A stretch of 64,000 nucleotides of DNA from JABDNZ01 sp050049805. Lineage in GTDB: Bacteria > Gemmatimonadota > Gemmatimonadetes > Longimicrobiales > Gaopeijiaceae. The translations under genes were made by a program, and so were the position numbers. Shown here in pieces: positions 7,609 through 17,878 of the stretch (positions are counted from its first letter, which is position 1; each line of letters opens with the position of its first letter). The stretch is taken from contig JASFVN010000001.1 of NCBI GenBank assembly GCA_050049805.1, forward strand, positions 16,469 through 80,468, read 5' to 3'. The notes under the pieces were generated by a model. That model was not told the origin of the DNA. It worked only from the letters and a program-made list of their open reading frames with translations, and ran no database searches.

Positions 7609-10248
7609 TCACTCGTAGAAGAGAGCGTTGAAAAGCATCCGCATGGTGGACCGGGCCTGAGCTCGGTTGTGAACATTGAATCCAAAAGCGAGGACCCGCC
7701 CCTCCCCCAACGGGATATCCAGGGCCGCGGCTCTCTCTTGGAGATAATGGTCGCCGATCATCCACCCACTCAGGAGAAGGGGCTCGTCCGGGTAGGAAGC
7801 CACCACCCGTATCCGACCCTCGTCCAACTCGCCCGGACCGTTGGCCTGTGCCGATTCGGCCTCCCCTTCGGTATCGGGATCCAGGCCCCCGATTTCGAAG
7901 GCTCTCCCTCCTGAGAAGAAGATCGTGCCCCTCTCCTCCATCCCGTAGGCCACAGGATGTTCGGCATCGAACTCGGCCTTCAAGATGGCCCCGGGTACGT
8001 TGAAGCTGTCCGGGGAAACCTCCCTCAGAACATTGGTCACCGGAATATCAAAATATTCCAGCGGCAGATCGCAAGAACGGTTGTTGCAGAGGAGACGGCC
8101 ACCTTCTCGGACAAAATCTCGTAGCCCCACGAGACCTTCGTCTCCGATCCCGCCGACATAGTCCGGCGGAATGGTGCCCACGGCGTGGCCGTCGATGATG
8201 TCCGAGGCGCTCTGGTCGGCAAACACCAGAACGTCGAAACGGTTCCCCAGGTCGCCGGCTTTGATCTCCGCGTTGGTCACCGATTGGAAGGGAATGCCGT
8301 AGGTGTCGAATACATAGGTGATCCAGCCGGCATCCATGCTGGCTACCCAGGCCTTGTGGAGCCCGATGCGTGGAAACCTGATTCGAACGGTGGGCACCCC
8401 GGGGCTGCCGTTCCACACTTGTAGCCCTGTGTCTCTGGCAATCTCCGCTACCAACCGCTGGGCGTTTCCTCCCCCCCGCACCACATACGTGCCAGTCCTG
8501 AAAGGTTCGCCACCCAGGACAAAGGGTTCCGTGGCTCTTCGGACTTCGACTCCGGCTTCCAGCAGAGCCATGGCCGCCGTAATGCTGGCGTTGTCCTCGG
8601 CCCCGAAGACGAACGCGCCTCCGGATGGGGCCTTCACCGGCAAATCCACGGCCTCGATCCGGGTCAGGCCCACGGAGAGGCTGGAGGACATTTCACGGTA
8701 CTCGACGCCCATTTGAAGAGGCAGGGTCCATCCCACGCCGTCGTAGGGGCGCAAGGGTCCGCCCTCCCAATCTTCTGGATTCACCAGCCCCTGCCAGAGA
8801 TGGGAATACTCTCGGAGGTCCGGGTAGGTCTGCCTCTCGAAGATATTCTTCAAAAAGAGACCGAACGGCTGGCTGGTGGGGAGTACGAACGTACCGGCCG
8901 GATAGGGGATGCCATTGTGTTCGAAGGCTTCGTCTGCGGTGTAGACCTCGACTCCGTTGATCAGCATCCGCTCCATGAGGAGAGCGGCGCTGCTTCGGTT
9001 CGGTTGGTCGGCCGGGACGATATATCCGTAGGGAGGTTCATCCAGGAACCGGCTCACGACGTCCACCCCGGCCCGATATTTGTCATAAATGAGCTCGTTC
9101 CGATATCTGGCCGCCACTTCCAACACCGCCTTGCAGGCTGTGCTGTTGTAGGCCACTGCATCGCCGATTCTCCACCAGCCGCCGGGCCAGGGACTCGGGT
9201 AGAACACGCCCCGGGTCAGGTCCCGGTGGGCTTCCGGGAAGTCATTCACTGTGAAGTGCTGTGGCGTTGCATAGCGGTACAGCTGTGTCTCGGTAAGAAT
9301 CGAGGCGACATTGTGTCCGTCCACCACCTGTGTTGCATAGCCCGGATACCAGGTGTCGTAACGGATTCGGGAAATGGCACCCGGCTGCCCGTTCTCCTCA
9401 AACGCCTTGCCCATGGCCGTCCCTATGTGGTTCTTCCACCTCACGATCAGAGGGTGAACGTTGGGATTTGTGGGCTCGGCATCGGGGGGAGTCCAGATTC
9501 GGGCCGGGAAGGGTCCGGTCTGATGCTGGTTATATAGAATATGGGGATACCACTCGAGAGAGTGGGCCCTGTTCATATTCTGGGTTTCCACCAGATTCGC
9601 CATGAACGAGTCACGATTATTATCATGGCCGACATATTCATGATATAGCCAGGGAATGGGACTGACTTCATACGGCGTCCCTACATTCCCCATGTACCAG
9701 TCCGAGACAATGGTCATCCCGTCCGGATTCGCGAAGACCAAGAGAGCAATGACATTCTCCCGAATCATCTCCATCTGGCGGTCGTCACCGGTGACAAGGT
9801 CGTAGGCGAGCTGAGGAAGGAGTTGTGCCGGGGCGACTTCTGTCCCGTGAAGGCCACCGTCGATCCAGACGAAAGCCTTTCCCTCCTCGGCCAGGGCCTG
9901 GGCTTCTTGATCGGACAGGCCTCTGGGAAGGCTGATTCTGCGGTTCAGCTCCTTGAAGTGGTCCAGTCGCCGGAGATTCTCGGCCGAAGAGACCACCCCG
10001 TATTTCATTCGCCGTCCGGCGGTGGTTTCTCCCATGTCGAGGACCAGCATTCGATCGGTCTGGGAGGCCAGGAGCTCGAAGTACCCCATGGCCTGCTCGT
10101 AGGTCATGAGGTGGAAGTCAGCTCCTGGCTTGAAACCGAGATACGCCTCCGGAGAAGTGACCTGTGCCGAGAGGAAGGAGGGGGTCAACCCACTCACGGC
10201 AATGAACAAAACTCCGAGAGAACCCGTCACTGCCTGTCGAAATCTCAT
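7609..10248 (-). CDS. Large secreted M14-like metallocarboxypeptidase with GATase-like tail
   Basis: An 879-residue exported protein with a clear signal peptide (MRFRQAVTGSLGVLFIAVSG start). The first half is an M14 zinc carboxypeptidase domain: HGTE of the HxxE zinc motif near residue 136, NPDGM, the NNRD arginine motif, the third ligand in YNQHQTGP and the likely catalytic Glu in ILTETQ near residue 317. The second half carries a class I glutamine amidotransferase/ThuA-like fold, suggested by DVLVFADQSASD and the GGRLLCNNRS segment, without an obvious Cys-His-Glu triad. Substrate unknown. Start supported by GGAGA ten bases upstream. This layout is common among Gemmatimonadota and Bacteroidota exported peptidases. 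Confidence 0.88.
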   Translation of the reverse strand: MRFRQAVTGSLGVLFIAVSGLTPSFLSAQVTSPEAYLGFKPGADFHLMTYEQAMGYFELLASQTDRMLVLDMGETTAGRRMKYGVVSSAENLRRLDHFKELNRRISLPRGLSDQEAQALAEEGKAFVWIDGGLHGTEVAPAQLLPQLAYDLVTGDDRQMEMIRENVIALLVFANPDGMTIVSDWYMGNVGTPYEVSPIPWLYHEYVGHDNNRDSFMANLVETQNMNRAHSLEWYPHILYNQHQTGPFPARIWTPPDAEPTNPNVHPLIVRWKNHIGTAMGKAFEENGQPGAISRIRYDTWYPGYATQVVDGHNVASILTETQLYRYATPQHFTVNDFPEAHRDLTRGVFYPSPWPGGWWRIGDAVAYNSTACKAVLEVAARYRNELIYDKYRAGVDVVSRFLDEPPYGYIVPADQPNRSSAALLMERMLINGVEVYTADEAFEHNGIPYPAGTFVLPTSQPFGLFLKNIFERQTYPDLREYSHLWQGLVNPEDWEGGPLRPYDGVGWTLPLQMGVEYREMSSSLSVGLTRIEAVDLPVKAPSGGAFVFGAEDNASITAAMALLEAGVEVRRATEPFVLGGEPFRTGTYVVRGGGNAQRLVAEIARDTGLQVWNGSPGVPTVRIRFPRIGLHKAWVASMDAGWITYVFDTYGIPFQSVTNAEIKAGDLGNRFDVLVFADQSASDIIDGHAVGTIPPDYVGGIGDEGLVGLRDFVREGGRLLCNNRSCDLPLEYFDIPVTNVLREVSPDSFNVPGAILKAEFDAEHPVAYGMEERGTIFFSGGRAFEIGGLDPDTEGEAESAQANGPGELDEGRIRVVASYPDEPLLLSGWMIGDHYLQERAAALDIPLGEGRVLAFGFNVHNRAQARSTMRMLFNALFYE

Positions 10249-10275
10249 CGTTCGTTCTCCAACCGAATCAGTACG

Positions 10276-11394
10276 CTATTCCGTGAGCATGAAGACTGCG
10301 AAGGTGGCCAGCCAGTGCTCTCCCTCATAGTTGCCGCTGGCAATGTGAGGGAGAGTGGCGCGAGCATGCTTCGCAGCTGAATCCAAGAGGATGATCCGGA
10401 CCGGGTCCTCTGCCGGGAGGGCTCGTGCTATGAGGCGCATGCACCAGGCCCGGCTGAGATTCAGTCCATCCAGGTGGACGATCTTCGGATCACTTCGGTC
10501 CGAAACGTTGGCCGGCTCCAGGAGGGACTCCGGCTCCCCTGCCACCAGCCCTGGGAGGAATCCATGGAACCACCGGGGGAAGGCGTCGGGCCCCAGGACC
10601 CGGCGCATGAGATCGGCCTCCATGAGGGATCGGGAGAAAAAATCATCCCCGTCGGGTTCCCACTGGGCCGGGTAGTCACGGTCGGCCTCGAAGTAGGTCA
10701 GGGCACGCTCCACGAGAAGCTCCTCGAGGGTTGTATGCCCCAGAGTTCTGGCGTAGTCCAAAGCAAAGGCGATCCCGAATGCGGTGTTGGGATGCACGCC
10801 CCGGCGAATCGGGTAGTCCTGCCGCGGAAGAAAATCCAGGTACCGCTGGGCGAACTCCTCGGCCAGAGGCTTCAGGTTCGTCGCCCACCGGACCCCGTCG
10901 GCATCATGCCAACCGTGGAGTTCCTCTGCCAGTTTGAGCAGCCAAGCCCACCCGTAGGTTCTCTCGAAGGAGGCGCGACTGGGTTGGTTCAGATAGTCGA
11001 TCTCCTTGGCCACATTCTCCTGAGTCAGAAGCGAGCTGAGAGTTTCTCTGATTTGGCCAGCCTCTGGCAGGTCGGGAAACAGCTTCAGCATGCGAACCAG
11101 AAGCCAATGGCCATGAACACATGAGTGCCAGTCGTAGCTCCCGAAGAAGGCCGGATGCAGTGCCGAGGGGCTCAGCACCTCACCTGCATCGTTCATGACG
11201 TGATCGAGTTTGTTCGGGTATTCTCTGGTGATACCAGCCAGGGCCAAGTCGGCGAAGAGCGATGCGGCCTCTCGCTCCAATGAAGGGAAGTCGGTGGTGA
11301 ACTCCTGCGAGGGCATGCTGGGCGGCGGCTCTGTGCACCCCGATAGGAGGAGAGCCAAGGTCAGAGCCAAGGAGAGTCGAGAAGGTGATGGCAT
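10276..11394 (-). CDS. DUF2891 family lipoprotein
   Basis: A 372-residue predicted lipoprotein (signal peptide with lipobox LLSGC, Cys20). The body matches my memory of DUF2891: REYPNKLDHVM near residue 60 followed by the His-rich stretch HPAFFGSYDWHSCVHGHW near residue 82. The fold is probably an alpha/alpha toroid. The conserved histidines suggest an enzyme, but no reaction is established that I know of. It lies 27 bases upstream of the M14-like gene on the same strand and is probably cotranscribed with it. Confidence 0.85.
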   Translation of the reverse strand: MPSPSRLSLALTLALLLSGCTEPPPSMPSQEFTTDFPSLEREAASLFADLALAGITREYPNKLDHVMNDAGEVLSPSALHPAFFGSYDWHSCVHGHWLLVRMLKLFPDLPEAGQIRETLSSLLTQENVAKEIDYLNQPSRASFERTYGWAWLLKLAEELHGWHDADGVRWATNLKPLAEEFAQRYLDFLPRQDYPIRRGVHPNTAFGIAFALDYARTLGHTTLEELLVERALTYFEADRDYPAQWEPDGDDFFSRSLMEADLMRRVLGPDAFPRWFHGFLPGLVAGEPESLLEPANVSDRSDPKIVHLDGLNLSRAWCMRLIARALPAEDPVRIILLDSAAKHARATLPHIASGNYEGEHWLATFAVFMLTE

Positions 11395-11565
11395 CAGGAT
11401 ATCCTCTCTTTCCAGCTCGGTCCGAACGAGAAACAGTGGACAATATCGGGCCCGGCGGGCTTTGGGGCGAACAGGGGTCCTGCAGATGGGTCTCTTGCCT
11501 TTTTCGCAGGGTAGGGTCAGGCTTCAGCCGATTCGGATCAGACCGCCCATTGGCCAAGTCATGCA

Positions 11566-12981
11566 ATGAAACAACGAAAGACACTCCTCACTCGCTTCTT
11601 CGGGTGGGCAGCCGGAGTCTTCTTTCACGTTGATCGAAGGGGAGGGCCGGTTCCGTCCGGTCCCCTCATGGTGGTGGCCAACCACCCGAATTCCCTCATG
11701 GACCCCCTAACCCTGATCAGAGTGCTTGATCGGCCCACCCGTCCGCTGGCCAAAGCGCCCCTCTTCGACCAGCGGATCCTCGGCCACATCCTGCGGGCCA
11801 TGGGAGGGCTTCCCATCTACCGAAAGCAGGACTTCCCGGACCAGATGCGCAGGAACCGGGGCACCTTCGACGCAGCGGCGGACGCTCTCAAACAGGGTGA
11901 CGCTATTCAGATCTACCCGGAAGGCCTGTCCCATTCGGAAGCGTCGCTGGCTCCCCTGAGGACCGGCTCGGCCAGGATCGCCTTTCAGGCGGAATCGGAG
12001 AGCGACTGGACCCTGGGCCTTCAGATTCTCCCGGTGGGCCTGACCTATGTCCGCAAGACCTTCTTCAGGGGCCACGTAGTAGCCCAGGTCGGGACTCCCA
12101 TTCGGGTGAGTGACTGGAAGAAAGCCTACGAGGCACATGACCGGGGAGCGGTGAAAGAGCTGACGGAGGTGATCCGGGAAGGGCTCCAGGAGGTCACGCT
12201 GAATGCAGAATCACCCAGGGAACGGGAATTGATTGAAGTCGCGGAGCGGGTATACGCCAGGGAAGCCGGGTTGGCCAGGTGGCGGGAGAGGGAGAGCCTC
12301 GGGGAGCGATTTCCCAGGCTGAGACTATTCGCCCGGGGAGCCGCCTGGCTCAGGACCGAGGATCCAGCCCGATACCGCCGGTTGGCCCGGCGAATCAGAG
12401 CCTACGAGCGAGCGGCCGGGATCCTGGGGGCCGGAGAGGCAGGGGTTCCCCCTGCCTATCGGATGGGTGCAACACTGCGCTATGCCCTGGTGGAAGGAGG
12501 GATCATCCTCCTGGAGGCGCCCTTCGCCGCCGTGGGCATCCTGGCCTGGCTCCCCGTCTATCTCTTCTCCCGCCCTATCGTCGGCCGCATCCGACCGCAC
12601 CATGAAGCCCTCTCCACCTTCAAGTTCTCCGTCTCGGCTCTCCTCGCCATAGGCACCCTGGCCGGATGGACCTTCCTCGCATGGTGGTTCGGGGGCCTGT
12701 CCTCGGCCGTAGGGATCGGGGCCGTCCTGATTCCCTTGGGACTTCTGGCCATCGCATGGCATGAACGCTGGATTCGGGTGGAGGAGGACGTGAAACTCTT
12801 TTTTCGGGTCGCCTTCAGGCGGGACAAAAGGGAACGCCTGGGAGAAATGCGCCGGGAGCTGGTGACGGAGTTCGACCGCATCGCCCTGCGAATGGAAGCC
12901 GGGGATCGGGCCGCGAAACCGTCATCGAACGGAGGGGATGGAGATTCCCTTCCCTCCCTGAACGGAACCGACTTCGCCTAG
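11566..12981 (+). CDS. PlsC-type glycerol-3-phosphate / 1-acylglycerol-3-phosphate acyltransferase
   Basis: A 471-residue membrane-associated acyltransferase. Block I is NHPNSLMD (HX5D spacing, as in the NHPNxxxDP subgroup rather than strict HX4D), block II around GGLPIYRKQD, block III YPEGLSHSEASL and block IV ILPVGLTY. Two or three hydrophobic segments follow at about residues 310-400 (for example GGIILLEAPFAAVGILAW). It should acylate a glycerol phosphate acceptor in phospholipid synthesis; the exact acceptor is uncertain. It ends three bases from the convergent endonuclease III gene. No strong ribosome site is seen before the ATG. Confidence 0.85.
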   Translation: MKQRKTLLTRFFGWAAGVFFHVDRRGGPVPSGPLMVVANHPNSLMDPLTLIRVLDRPTRPLAKAPLFDQRILGHILRAMGGLPIYRKQDFPDQMRRNRGTFDAAADALKQGDAIQIYPEGLSHSEASLAPLRTGSARIAFQAESESDWTLGLQILPVGLTYVRKTFFRGHVVAQVGTPIRVSDWKKAYEAHDRGAVKELTEVIREGLQEVTLNAESPRERELIEVAERVYAREAGLARWRERESLGERFPRLRLFARGAAWLRTEDPARYRRLARRIRAYERAAGILGAGEAGVPPAYRMGATLRYALVEGGIILLEAPFAAVGILAWLPVYLFSRPIVGRIRPHHEALSTFKFSVSALLAIGTLAGWTFLAWWFGGLSSAVGIGAVLIPLGLLAIAWHERWIRVEEDVKLFFRVAFRRDKRERLGEMRRELVTEFDRIALRMEAGDRAAKPSSNGGDGDSLPSLNGTDFA

Positions 12982-12984
12982 CTC

Positions 12985-13635
12985 CTAAACCGTAGACGAT
13001 GGACAGAGGTGGGCGACGACGCACTCCTGGCAAAGCGTTTTCCTGGCCGAGCAAGGACCTCTGCCGTGGAAGATCAGAAGGTGGGAAAGGGGCGTCCATC
13101 GCTCCTGGGGGAAGGTCTCCATCAGATCCAGCTCGATCTTTTCCGGCGTCTTCGCTCGGGAAAACCCCATCCTCCCAGAGAGTCTCTTCACGTGGGTGTC
13201 CACCACGACGCCTTCGTCGATGCCGAAGGCGTTTCCCAGGATGACATTGGCCGTCTTCCTCCCGATGCCCGGAAGCCTGGTGAGCTCTGTCAAGGTCCGA
13301 GGTAGCTCGCCCTGATGTTCCTCCAGGAGGGACCGGGACATACCGATGAGGCTTTTGGCTTTGTTCCGGAAGAACCCGGTGGAATGGATCATCTCCTCCA
13401 ACTCGTCCTGGGAAGCTGCGGCCATTGCCTCGGGATTCGGAAAGCGCTCGAAAAGGGCCGGGGTCACCATGTTCACCCGTTCGTCGGTGCACTGGGCCGA
13501 AAGGATCGTCGCCACGGCCAGCTCGAACGGATTACGATGGTCGAGAGCGGTGACCGCCTCCGGGTACTCCTTCTCCAGGAGCTTGAAGATGAGGCCGGCC
13601 CTCTCGCGCCTCGCCTTCTTCGATTCCCTGGGCAT
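12985..13635 (-). CDS. nth: Endonuclease III
   Basis: A 216-residue base-excision repair DNA glycosylase/AP lyase that removes oxidised pyrimidines. The helix-hairpin-helix LPGIGRKTANVILG contains catalytic Lys127, and catalytic Asp146 lies in VDTHVKR. The 4Fe-4S cluster ligands follow the exact family spacing C-x6-C-x2-C-x5-C at Cys195, 202, 205 and 211. Length matches the family. Its ATG overlaps the stop of the upstream gene by one base (TGATG), so it is probably the last gene of a unit starting with the Tricorn-like protease. Confidence 0.97.
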   Translation of the reverse strand: MPRESKKARRERAGLIFKLLEKEYPEAVTALDHRNPFELAVATILSAQCTDERVNMVTPALFERFPNPEAMAAASQDELEEMIHSTGFFRNKAKSLIGMSRSLLEEHQGELPRTLTELTRLPGIGRKTANVILGNAFGIDEGVVVDTHVKRLSGRMGFSRAKTPEKIELDLMETFPQERWTPLSHLLIFHGRGPCSARKTLCQECVVAHLCPSSTV

Positions 13636-14432
13636 CAGCCTTCTCCCGGCACGATTCGGCGGGAAACAAGACGGCTGGCCTGAGGACCGTCTCCCTCCTC
13701 CAATGCCTGAACGTCGTTGGCCACCGACGCGGCAAAAGCGTCCAGATACCAGAAGACCCGCATGGCCAGCTTCACGGCTTCAGCACCGGCTTCCAGAGCG
13801 TAAAGGTCTTCCAGATCCGCCCCCGGGAGGGAGCTCTGGAAGTCGTTTCCCTCGGGTCTGACATCGATGGAGGCCCACTCTCCGGCGGCTTCGAGGGGGA
13901 GAGTGGGAAGGGGTACCACACTGAGGCCCGGCCGGTCCTTCCGGATTCCCATGACGATGAGAAGGGCCAGGTTCTCGCCATCCGGTATGGACCAGAAGAA
14001 ACCATCGAGGGATTCTGGTGGTGTGTCCTCCCCCCCCGGTACCCAGATGAGGTGCTGGGGGAACTGAACGTACCCCGCCGGCCCGGGGACGGAGGGCGAC
14101 CACCCCCCTTCCCCGGGACCGTCGGCCACCAGGGTCCTTACCACACCTGTATCCAGCATGAAGAAGGGCAGGCCCTCCTTCCAGAAGTGGAATGCATGGA
14201 AAAGAAGGGCTCCGAACTGCTGGATCAGCCTCGGATCGTCTTCCTCACTGCGGATCTCCCTCAAAATCGCCCCGGCTTCGCTCAAGAGGGCGAACCGGTC
14301 GGGGTCCGAAAGGTCGGCCTCCCTCTCCTCGGCCTCCTTCTGAATCAGAGGAAAGCGCTCGTCGGCAAAGTCCTCCTCCGGCAGGAGGAGCTCGTAGGGT
14401 GTGACCCGGGCGTATGCGTCGTGGATCGGCAT
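13635..14432 (-). CDS. Conserved hypothetical protein
   Basis: A 265-residue soluble protein without signal peptide or membrane segment; I do not recognise the family. It has an acidic N-terminal half (LLPEEDFADERF), a hydrophobic core LLFHAFHFWKEGLPFF, and a later DGFFWSIPDGENLALLIVMGIR stretch that suggests an alpha/beta fold. The ATG at 14432 is chosen because AGGAG lies seven bases upstream. It follows the Tricorn-like gene by 28 bases and overlaps the nth start by one base, so it is part of the same transcript. No function can be inferred beyond that. Confidence 0.75.
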   Translation of the reverse strand: MPIHDAYARVTPYELLLPEEDFADERFPLIQKEAEEREADLSDPDRFALLSEAGAILREIRSEEDDPRLIQQFGALLFHAFHFWKEGLPFFMLDTGVVRTLVADGPGEGGWSPSVPGPAGYVQFPQHLIWVPGGEDTPPESLDGFFWSIPDGENLALLIVMGIRKDRPGLSVVPLPTLPLEAAGEWASIDVRPEGNDFQSSLPGADLEDLYALEAGAEAVKLAMRVFWYLDAFAASVANDVQALEEGDGPQASRLVSRRIVPGEG

Positions 14433-14460
14433 CAGGTTCTCCTGTGATCCGTCTCGGGCC

Positions 14461-17400
14461 TCAGCCTCCACCCCCCTGGTACTGGTACAGACCCTCAGCC
14501 AGCATCCGGAGAGCCTCGTCCACGGCGGCCTTCAGCTCCCGGTCGAAACCGGCCAGCTCGTCCTCCGGGGTGTTCCAGACGTAGACATCGGGAGCCACGC
14601 CGTAGTTCTCCAGATTGATGCCATGGTTGTGGGGTTTGGTGGGATCGTAATTCACCACCAGGGACCCCGGGGTACGGATGGCCCCGCCATTCATGAGGCC
14701 GTAGCTCCCGGTGGCGATGACCGCTGCCGCCGTTGGATTCCCGACGATGCTCCCCAACCCGAGATCCCTGAACCCGAGGGGGGTGACCTCACTGTCCGAG
14801 CCCGAGCGGGCGTTGATGAGCATGACCTTGGGTCCGGCGATGGCCTGCCGGGGCCTCCGGCCGGAGCTGGGAGCCGCCCAGCGGTTGTTCCAGTACTCGT
14901 AGGGGCGGCGTTCCAGGATATCCAGGATCTGCTGGTCCGTGTTTCCTCCACCGTTGTACCGGATGTCCACGATGATGCCCTGGGCGTTCCAGAACCGGTT
15001 GATCTCGTTTTCGAAGATCCGCAAAGACGGTTGGTTCATGCCTTCGATATGGACGTAGGCGATCTTCCCGTCCGACTCCCGTTCCACGAATTCCCTGTTC
15101 TTCTCCACCCACTCCTGGTACTGGATGTTTCGGAGGGAATTGACGGTCCTCACTCGCTGGTCCCGGGCGTTGGCCCCGTCGGGCGAATCCGCCACCCGGA
15201 GGGTGACATACTCGTTCAGGGCATGGTTCAGGATCTTCCAGTAGTTCTCCGGGGGCCGAATCTCCTGGCCGTCGATGGCCAGTACGAAGTCTCCGACCTC
15301 CATGTCCAGCCACTCCTTGTCGGCGGGGCCGTCCCGATACACCTGGCTGACCCGGTATGCACCTTGGGCAGGTTCCAGTTCTATGCCCGGCAGGCGGGTG
15401 GAGTATTCCGTTTCCATGTCGACGCTGGAAAGTCTGGACACTCCCACGTGGGAGGCATTGAGCTCACCGATCATCTGATTGGCCAGATCCTGGACGTCCT
15501 CATAGCTCCCGACATGGGCCAACAGGGGCTTATAGTGGGCCTTGATGGCATCCCAGTCTTTCCCGTGCATGTTCGGGTCATAGAAGCGGAACTTCATGAC
15601 CCGCCATGCCTCCTCGAAGATCTGCTCCCACTCGGCCCGGTGGTCCACCTTAACCGAGAAGGAAAACTCCACCTGCTCTGGGTTTCCACCCGGCAGGGCC
15701 ATCCGGTGGATCTGGAAGCCCCCGCCCCCGGCGCGTTGGGCGAAGAAAAGCGTCTTCCCGTCCCGTGTGGGCTGAAGTTCATAGAAGGTGCCGCCCTCGA
15801 TCTTCCGGGGCTCGCCGCCCTCCAGGGGAATGGAGAACAAGCCGGGACCATCCTGGTCCTGAGACAGGTAGAAGACTGTCTTCCCGTCGGCGGAAAGGAA
15901 GAAATTCGGGGCACTGAACTCCCCGGAGGTAAGCTGACGAGCCCTCTTCTCGATCCCCTCCGGTTCTACCGTGAGGATCCCCGGCTCGGCTTCTTCTTCG
16001 GGCTCCCCCTCGGCCTCCTCCTGGCCTGCCTTCACCAGGGGATCCTCCGGATCTTCCGTCAGTCCCGTCAGGGAGACGACAAAGAGGTGAAAGTTGCCCT
16101 CCTCCCTATTGGACCCGAACACCAAATGACTTCCGTCCGGGGTCAGGGCACCCATTGCGTCCCTGAACGGATCTTGCGTGACGTTGATCTCCCTCCGGGA
16201 TTCGATCTCGAAGAGGTAGACCTCCGAGTCCTCGTCCAGGTCGTTTCTAGCGTAGACCAGCCACCGACCGTCGGGGGAGTATTCCGATAGGCTGAACCCT
16301 CGGTTCTGGTTGTACGCCAGCTCGGTGGTCCGGGCCGATGCCACATCCACCTCGAAGAGGCGGTTGGCCGCCACGAATGCGATGCGGTCCGAGTCGGGAG
16401 ACCAGACGTAGTCGGACGTCTTGTAGGAGTCGTGATCCGTAAGCTCTCGACGCTCCCCGGTAGCCAGCTCCATGACCCACAGCTGCTCCTCAGCGCCCTC
16501 GTCGGAGACGAAGGCCAGGTATCGGCCGTCCGGGGAATACTTCTGGTAGCGGTCTCTCCACGCCGAGGAGGTGATCTGTCGCTTCTCTCCGGTTTCAGGG
16601 TCTACAGGCACGATGAAAATCTCGCCCCGTGAATCCACCGCCACAGCTTTACCCTCCGGATGGGCAGAGAACCCCTCGGCCTGGTCTTCCACATCCACCC
16701 ATTCCACCTGATTGATGGAGGGATCAAAGGCCAGCTCTACCGGAACCCTCGTGGGGTTCCCATCTGGGACATCCAGAGTATAGAGCTCGTAGTCCTGAGT
16801 GTAGACGATGGTTCGGCCGTCGTTGCTCATGGCAGGGTACTTGACGCCTCCCTGCGTGTGCCGAGTCACCTGTGAAACCCCGCTCCCGTCCGGCGCCATC
16901 TTCCAGAGGTTGAAGACGCCGCCCCGTTCGCTCACGAAGTAGATCATGTCGTCGGCGCCCCACATGGGGACGGCGTCGTGGACATGTTCCCGAAAGCCCT
17001 CCATCTCGGGGTTCGAGACAGGGTCCGTGAGCTTCGTGAAGGCTCCGGATTGGCGATCCAGGATCCAGAGGTCCGTGGTCCGGTTCCCCTTCTGCCCCTT
17101 GCGGGCAGCGCCTCGGGCCGTGGTGAGAGAGGATTGGTTGAAAACCAGGTAGCGCCCATCAGGGCTCTCGGCGGCATTCCCTGCCTGGTCCATATCCATG
17201 GGAAGGGGTAGGTCCCCTTCAGGGGAGACCGTATAGAGGGGCGAGTAGAAACGACTCATCACTCCCCTGGAGGTGGCGAACATGATCCGCCCATCCCGGG
17301 TCCATCCTTCCACTTGATCCGAGGTTGTATGAAAGGTGAGTTGTTCTGGCTCTCCTCCCTCCACCGAAACCAGAAAAACGTCGTTGTTCCCAAAACGGTC

Positions 17401-17661
17401 GCTGGAGAAGGCTATGGTTTGCCCGTCCGGGGAGAAGCGGGGGTAAACGTCCCTGGCCAGGTGGTTGGTCAGGCGCCTCGCCTGAGTTCCGTCCCGCTCC
17501 ACCAACCACAAATCCCCCTGGTAGGAGAAGGCGATGAGGTCACCATGGACGTGAGGATGCATCATGAATTTGATGGGTTCGGGGGGCGCGGCGCCGACCA
17601 CGCTCGTGGAAACCCCGAGGACGAAAAAGGGAAGAAACACCAAAAGGCGTAGGGATTTCAT
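14461..17661 (-). CDS. Tricorn-like S41 peptidase, exported
   Basis: A 1066-residue protein, close to the length of archaeal Tricorn. It has a signal peptide (MKSLRLLVFLPFFVLGVS start), two beta-propeller domains built from blades such as YPRFSPDGQTIAFSS, a central acidic/helical insert around EEAEGEPEEEAEP, a PDZ domain near DFVLAIDGQEIRPPENY and a C-terminal S41 catalytic domain. The nucleophile is likely the Ser in NARSGSDSEVTP near residue 950. Tricorn degrades oligopeptides downstream of larger proteases; here the leader puts it in the periplasm or outside the cell. Start supported by GGAGG six bases upstream. It lies divergent from an M14-like peptidase gene across 217 bases. Confidence 0.94.
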   Translation of the reverse strand: MKSLRLLVFLPFFVLGVSTSVVGAAPPEPIKFMMHPHVHGDLIAFSYQGDLWLVERDGTQARRLTNHLARDVYPRFSPDGQTIAFSSDRFGNNDVFLVSVEGGEPEQLTFHTTSDQVEGWTRDGRIMFATSRGVMSRFYSPLYTVSPEGDLPLPMDMDQAGNAAESPDGRYLVFNQSSLTTARGAARKGQKGNRTTDLWILDRQSGAFTKLTDPVSNPEMEGFREHVHDAVPMWGADDMIYFVSERGGVFNLWKMAPDGSGVSQVTRHTQGGVKYPAMSNDGRTIVYTQDYELYTLDVPDGNPTRVPVELAFDPSINQVEWVDVEDQAEGFSAHPEGKAVAVDSRGEIFIVPVDPETGEKRQITSSAWRDRYQKYSPDGRYLAFVSDEGAEEQLWVMELATGERRELTDHDSYKTSDYVWSPDSDRIAFVAANRLFEVDVASARTTELAYNQNRGFSLSEYSPDGRWLVYARNDLDEDSEVYLFEIESRREINVTQDPFRDAMGALTPDGSHLVFGSNREEGNFHLFVVSLTGLTEDPEDPLVKAGQEEAEGEPEEEAEPGILTVEPEGIEKRARQLTSGEFSAPNFFLSADGKTVFYLSQDQDGPGLFSIPLEGGEPRKIEGGTFYELQPTRDGKTLFFAQRAGGGGFQIHRMALPGGNPEQVEFSFSVKVDHRAEWEQIFEEAWRVMKFRFYDPNMHGKDWDAIKAHYKPLLAHVGSYEDVQDLANQMIGELNASHVGVSRLSSVDMETEYSTRLPGIELEPAQGAYRVSQVYRDGPADKEWLDMEVGDFVLAIDGQEIRPPENYWKILNHALNEYVTLRVADSPDGANARDQRVRTVNSLRNIQYQEWVEKNREFVERESDGKIAYVHIEGMNQPSLRIFENEINRFWNAQGIIVDIRYNGGGNTDQQILDILERRPYEYWNNRWAAPSSGRRPRQAIAGPKVMLINARSGSDSEVTPLGFRDLGLGSIVGNPTAAAVIATGSYGLMNGGAIRTPGSLVVNYDPTKPHNHGINLENYGVAPDVYVWNTPEDELAGFDRELKAAVDEALRMLAEGLYQYQGGGG

Positions 17662-17878
17662 ATTCGCCTCCACTGGTCGCATGAGTTCATCGGGAAGACG
17701 GGCTATAAGGTACGGTGGAGAGAGTGCGTCTGCCACGGAACTCGTTACCCCGGGCCGAAATGACCCCGGAAAGCCTGCCCCTGGCACGCCCGAATCGCCT
17801 CCAGGCCCCGATGGCACTACTTTTTCGCCTGAACCTCGAGAACGCTCACATGAAAAAGGATTCCCGGAGAAACCCGTC

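Noticed and set aside
14401..16290. A 629-codon open frame on the plus strand
   Set aside because: It runs opposite the Tricorn-like gene, whose propeller, PDZ and catalytic motifs are clear. Long antisense frames are expected in GC-rich DNA.
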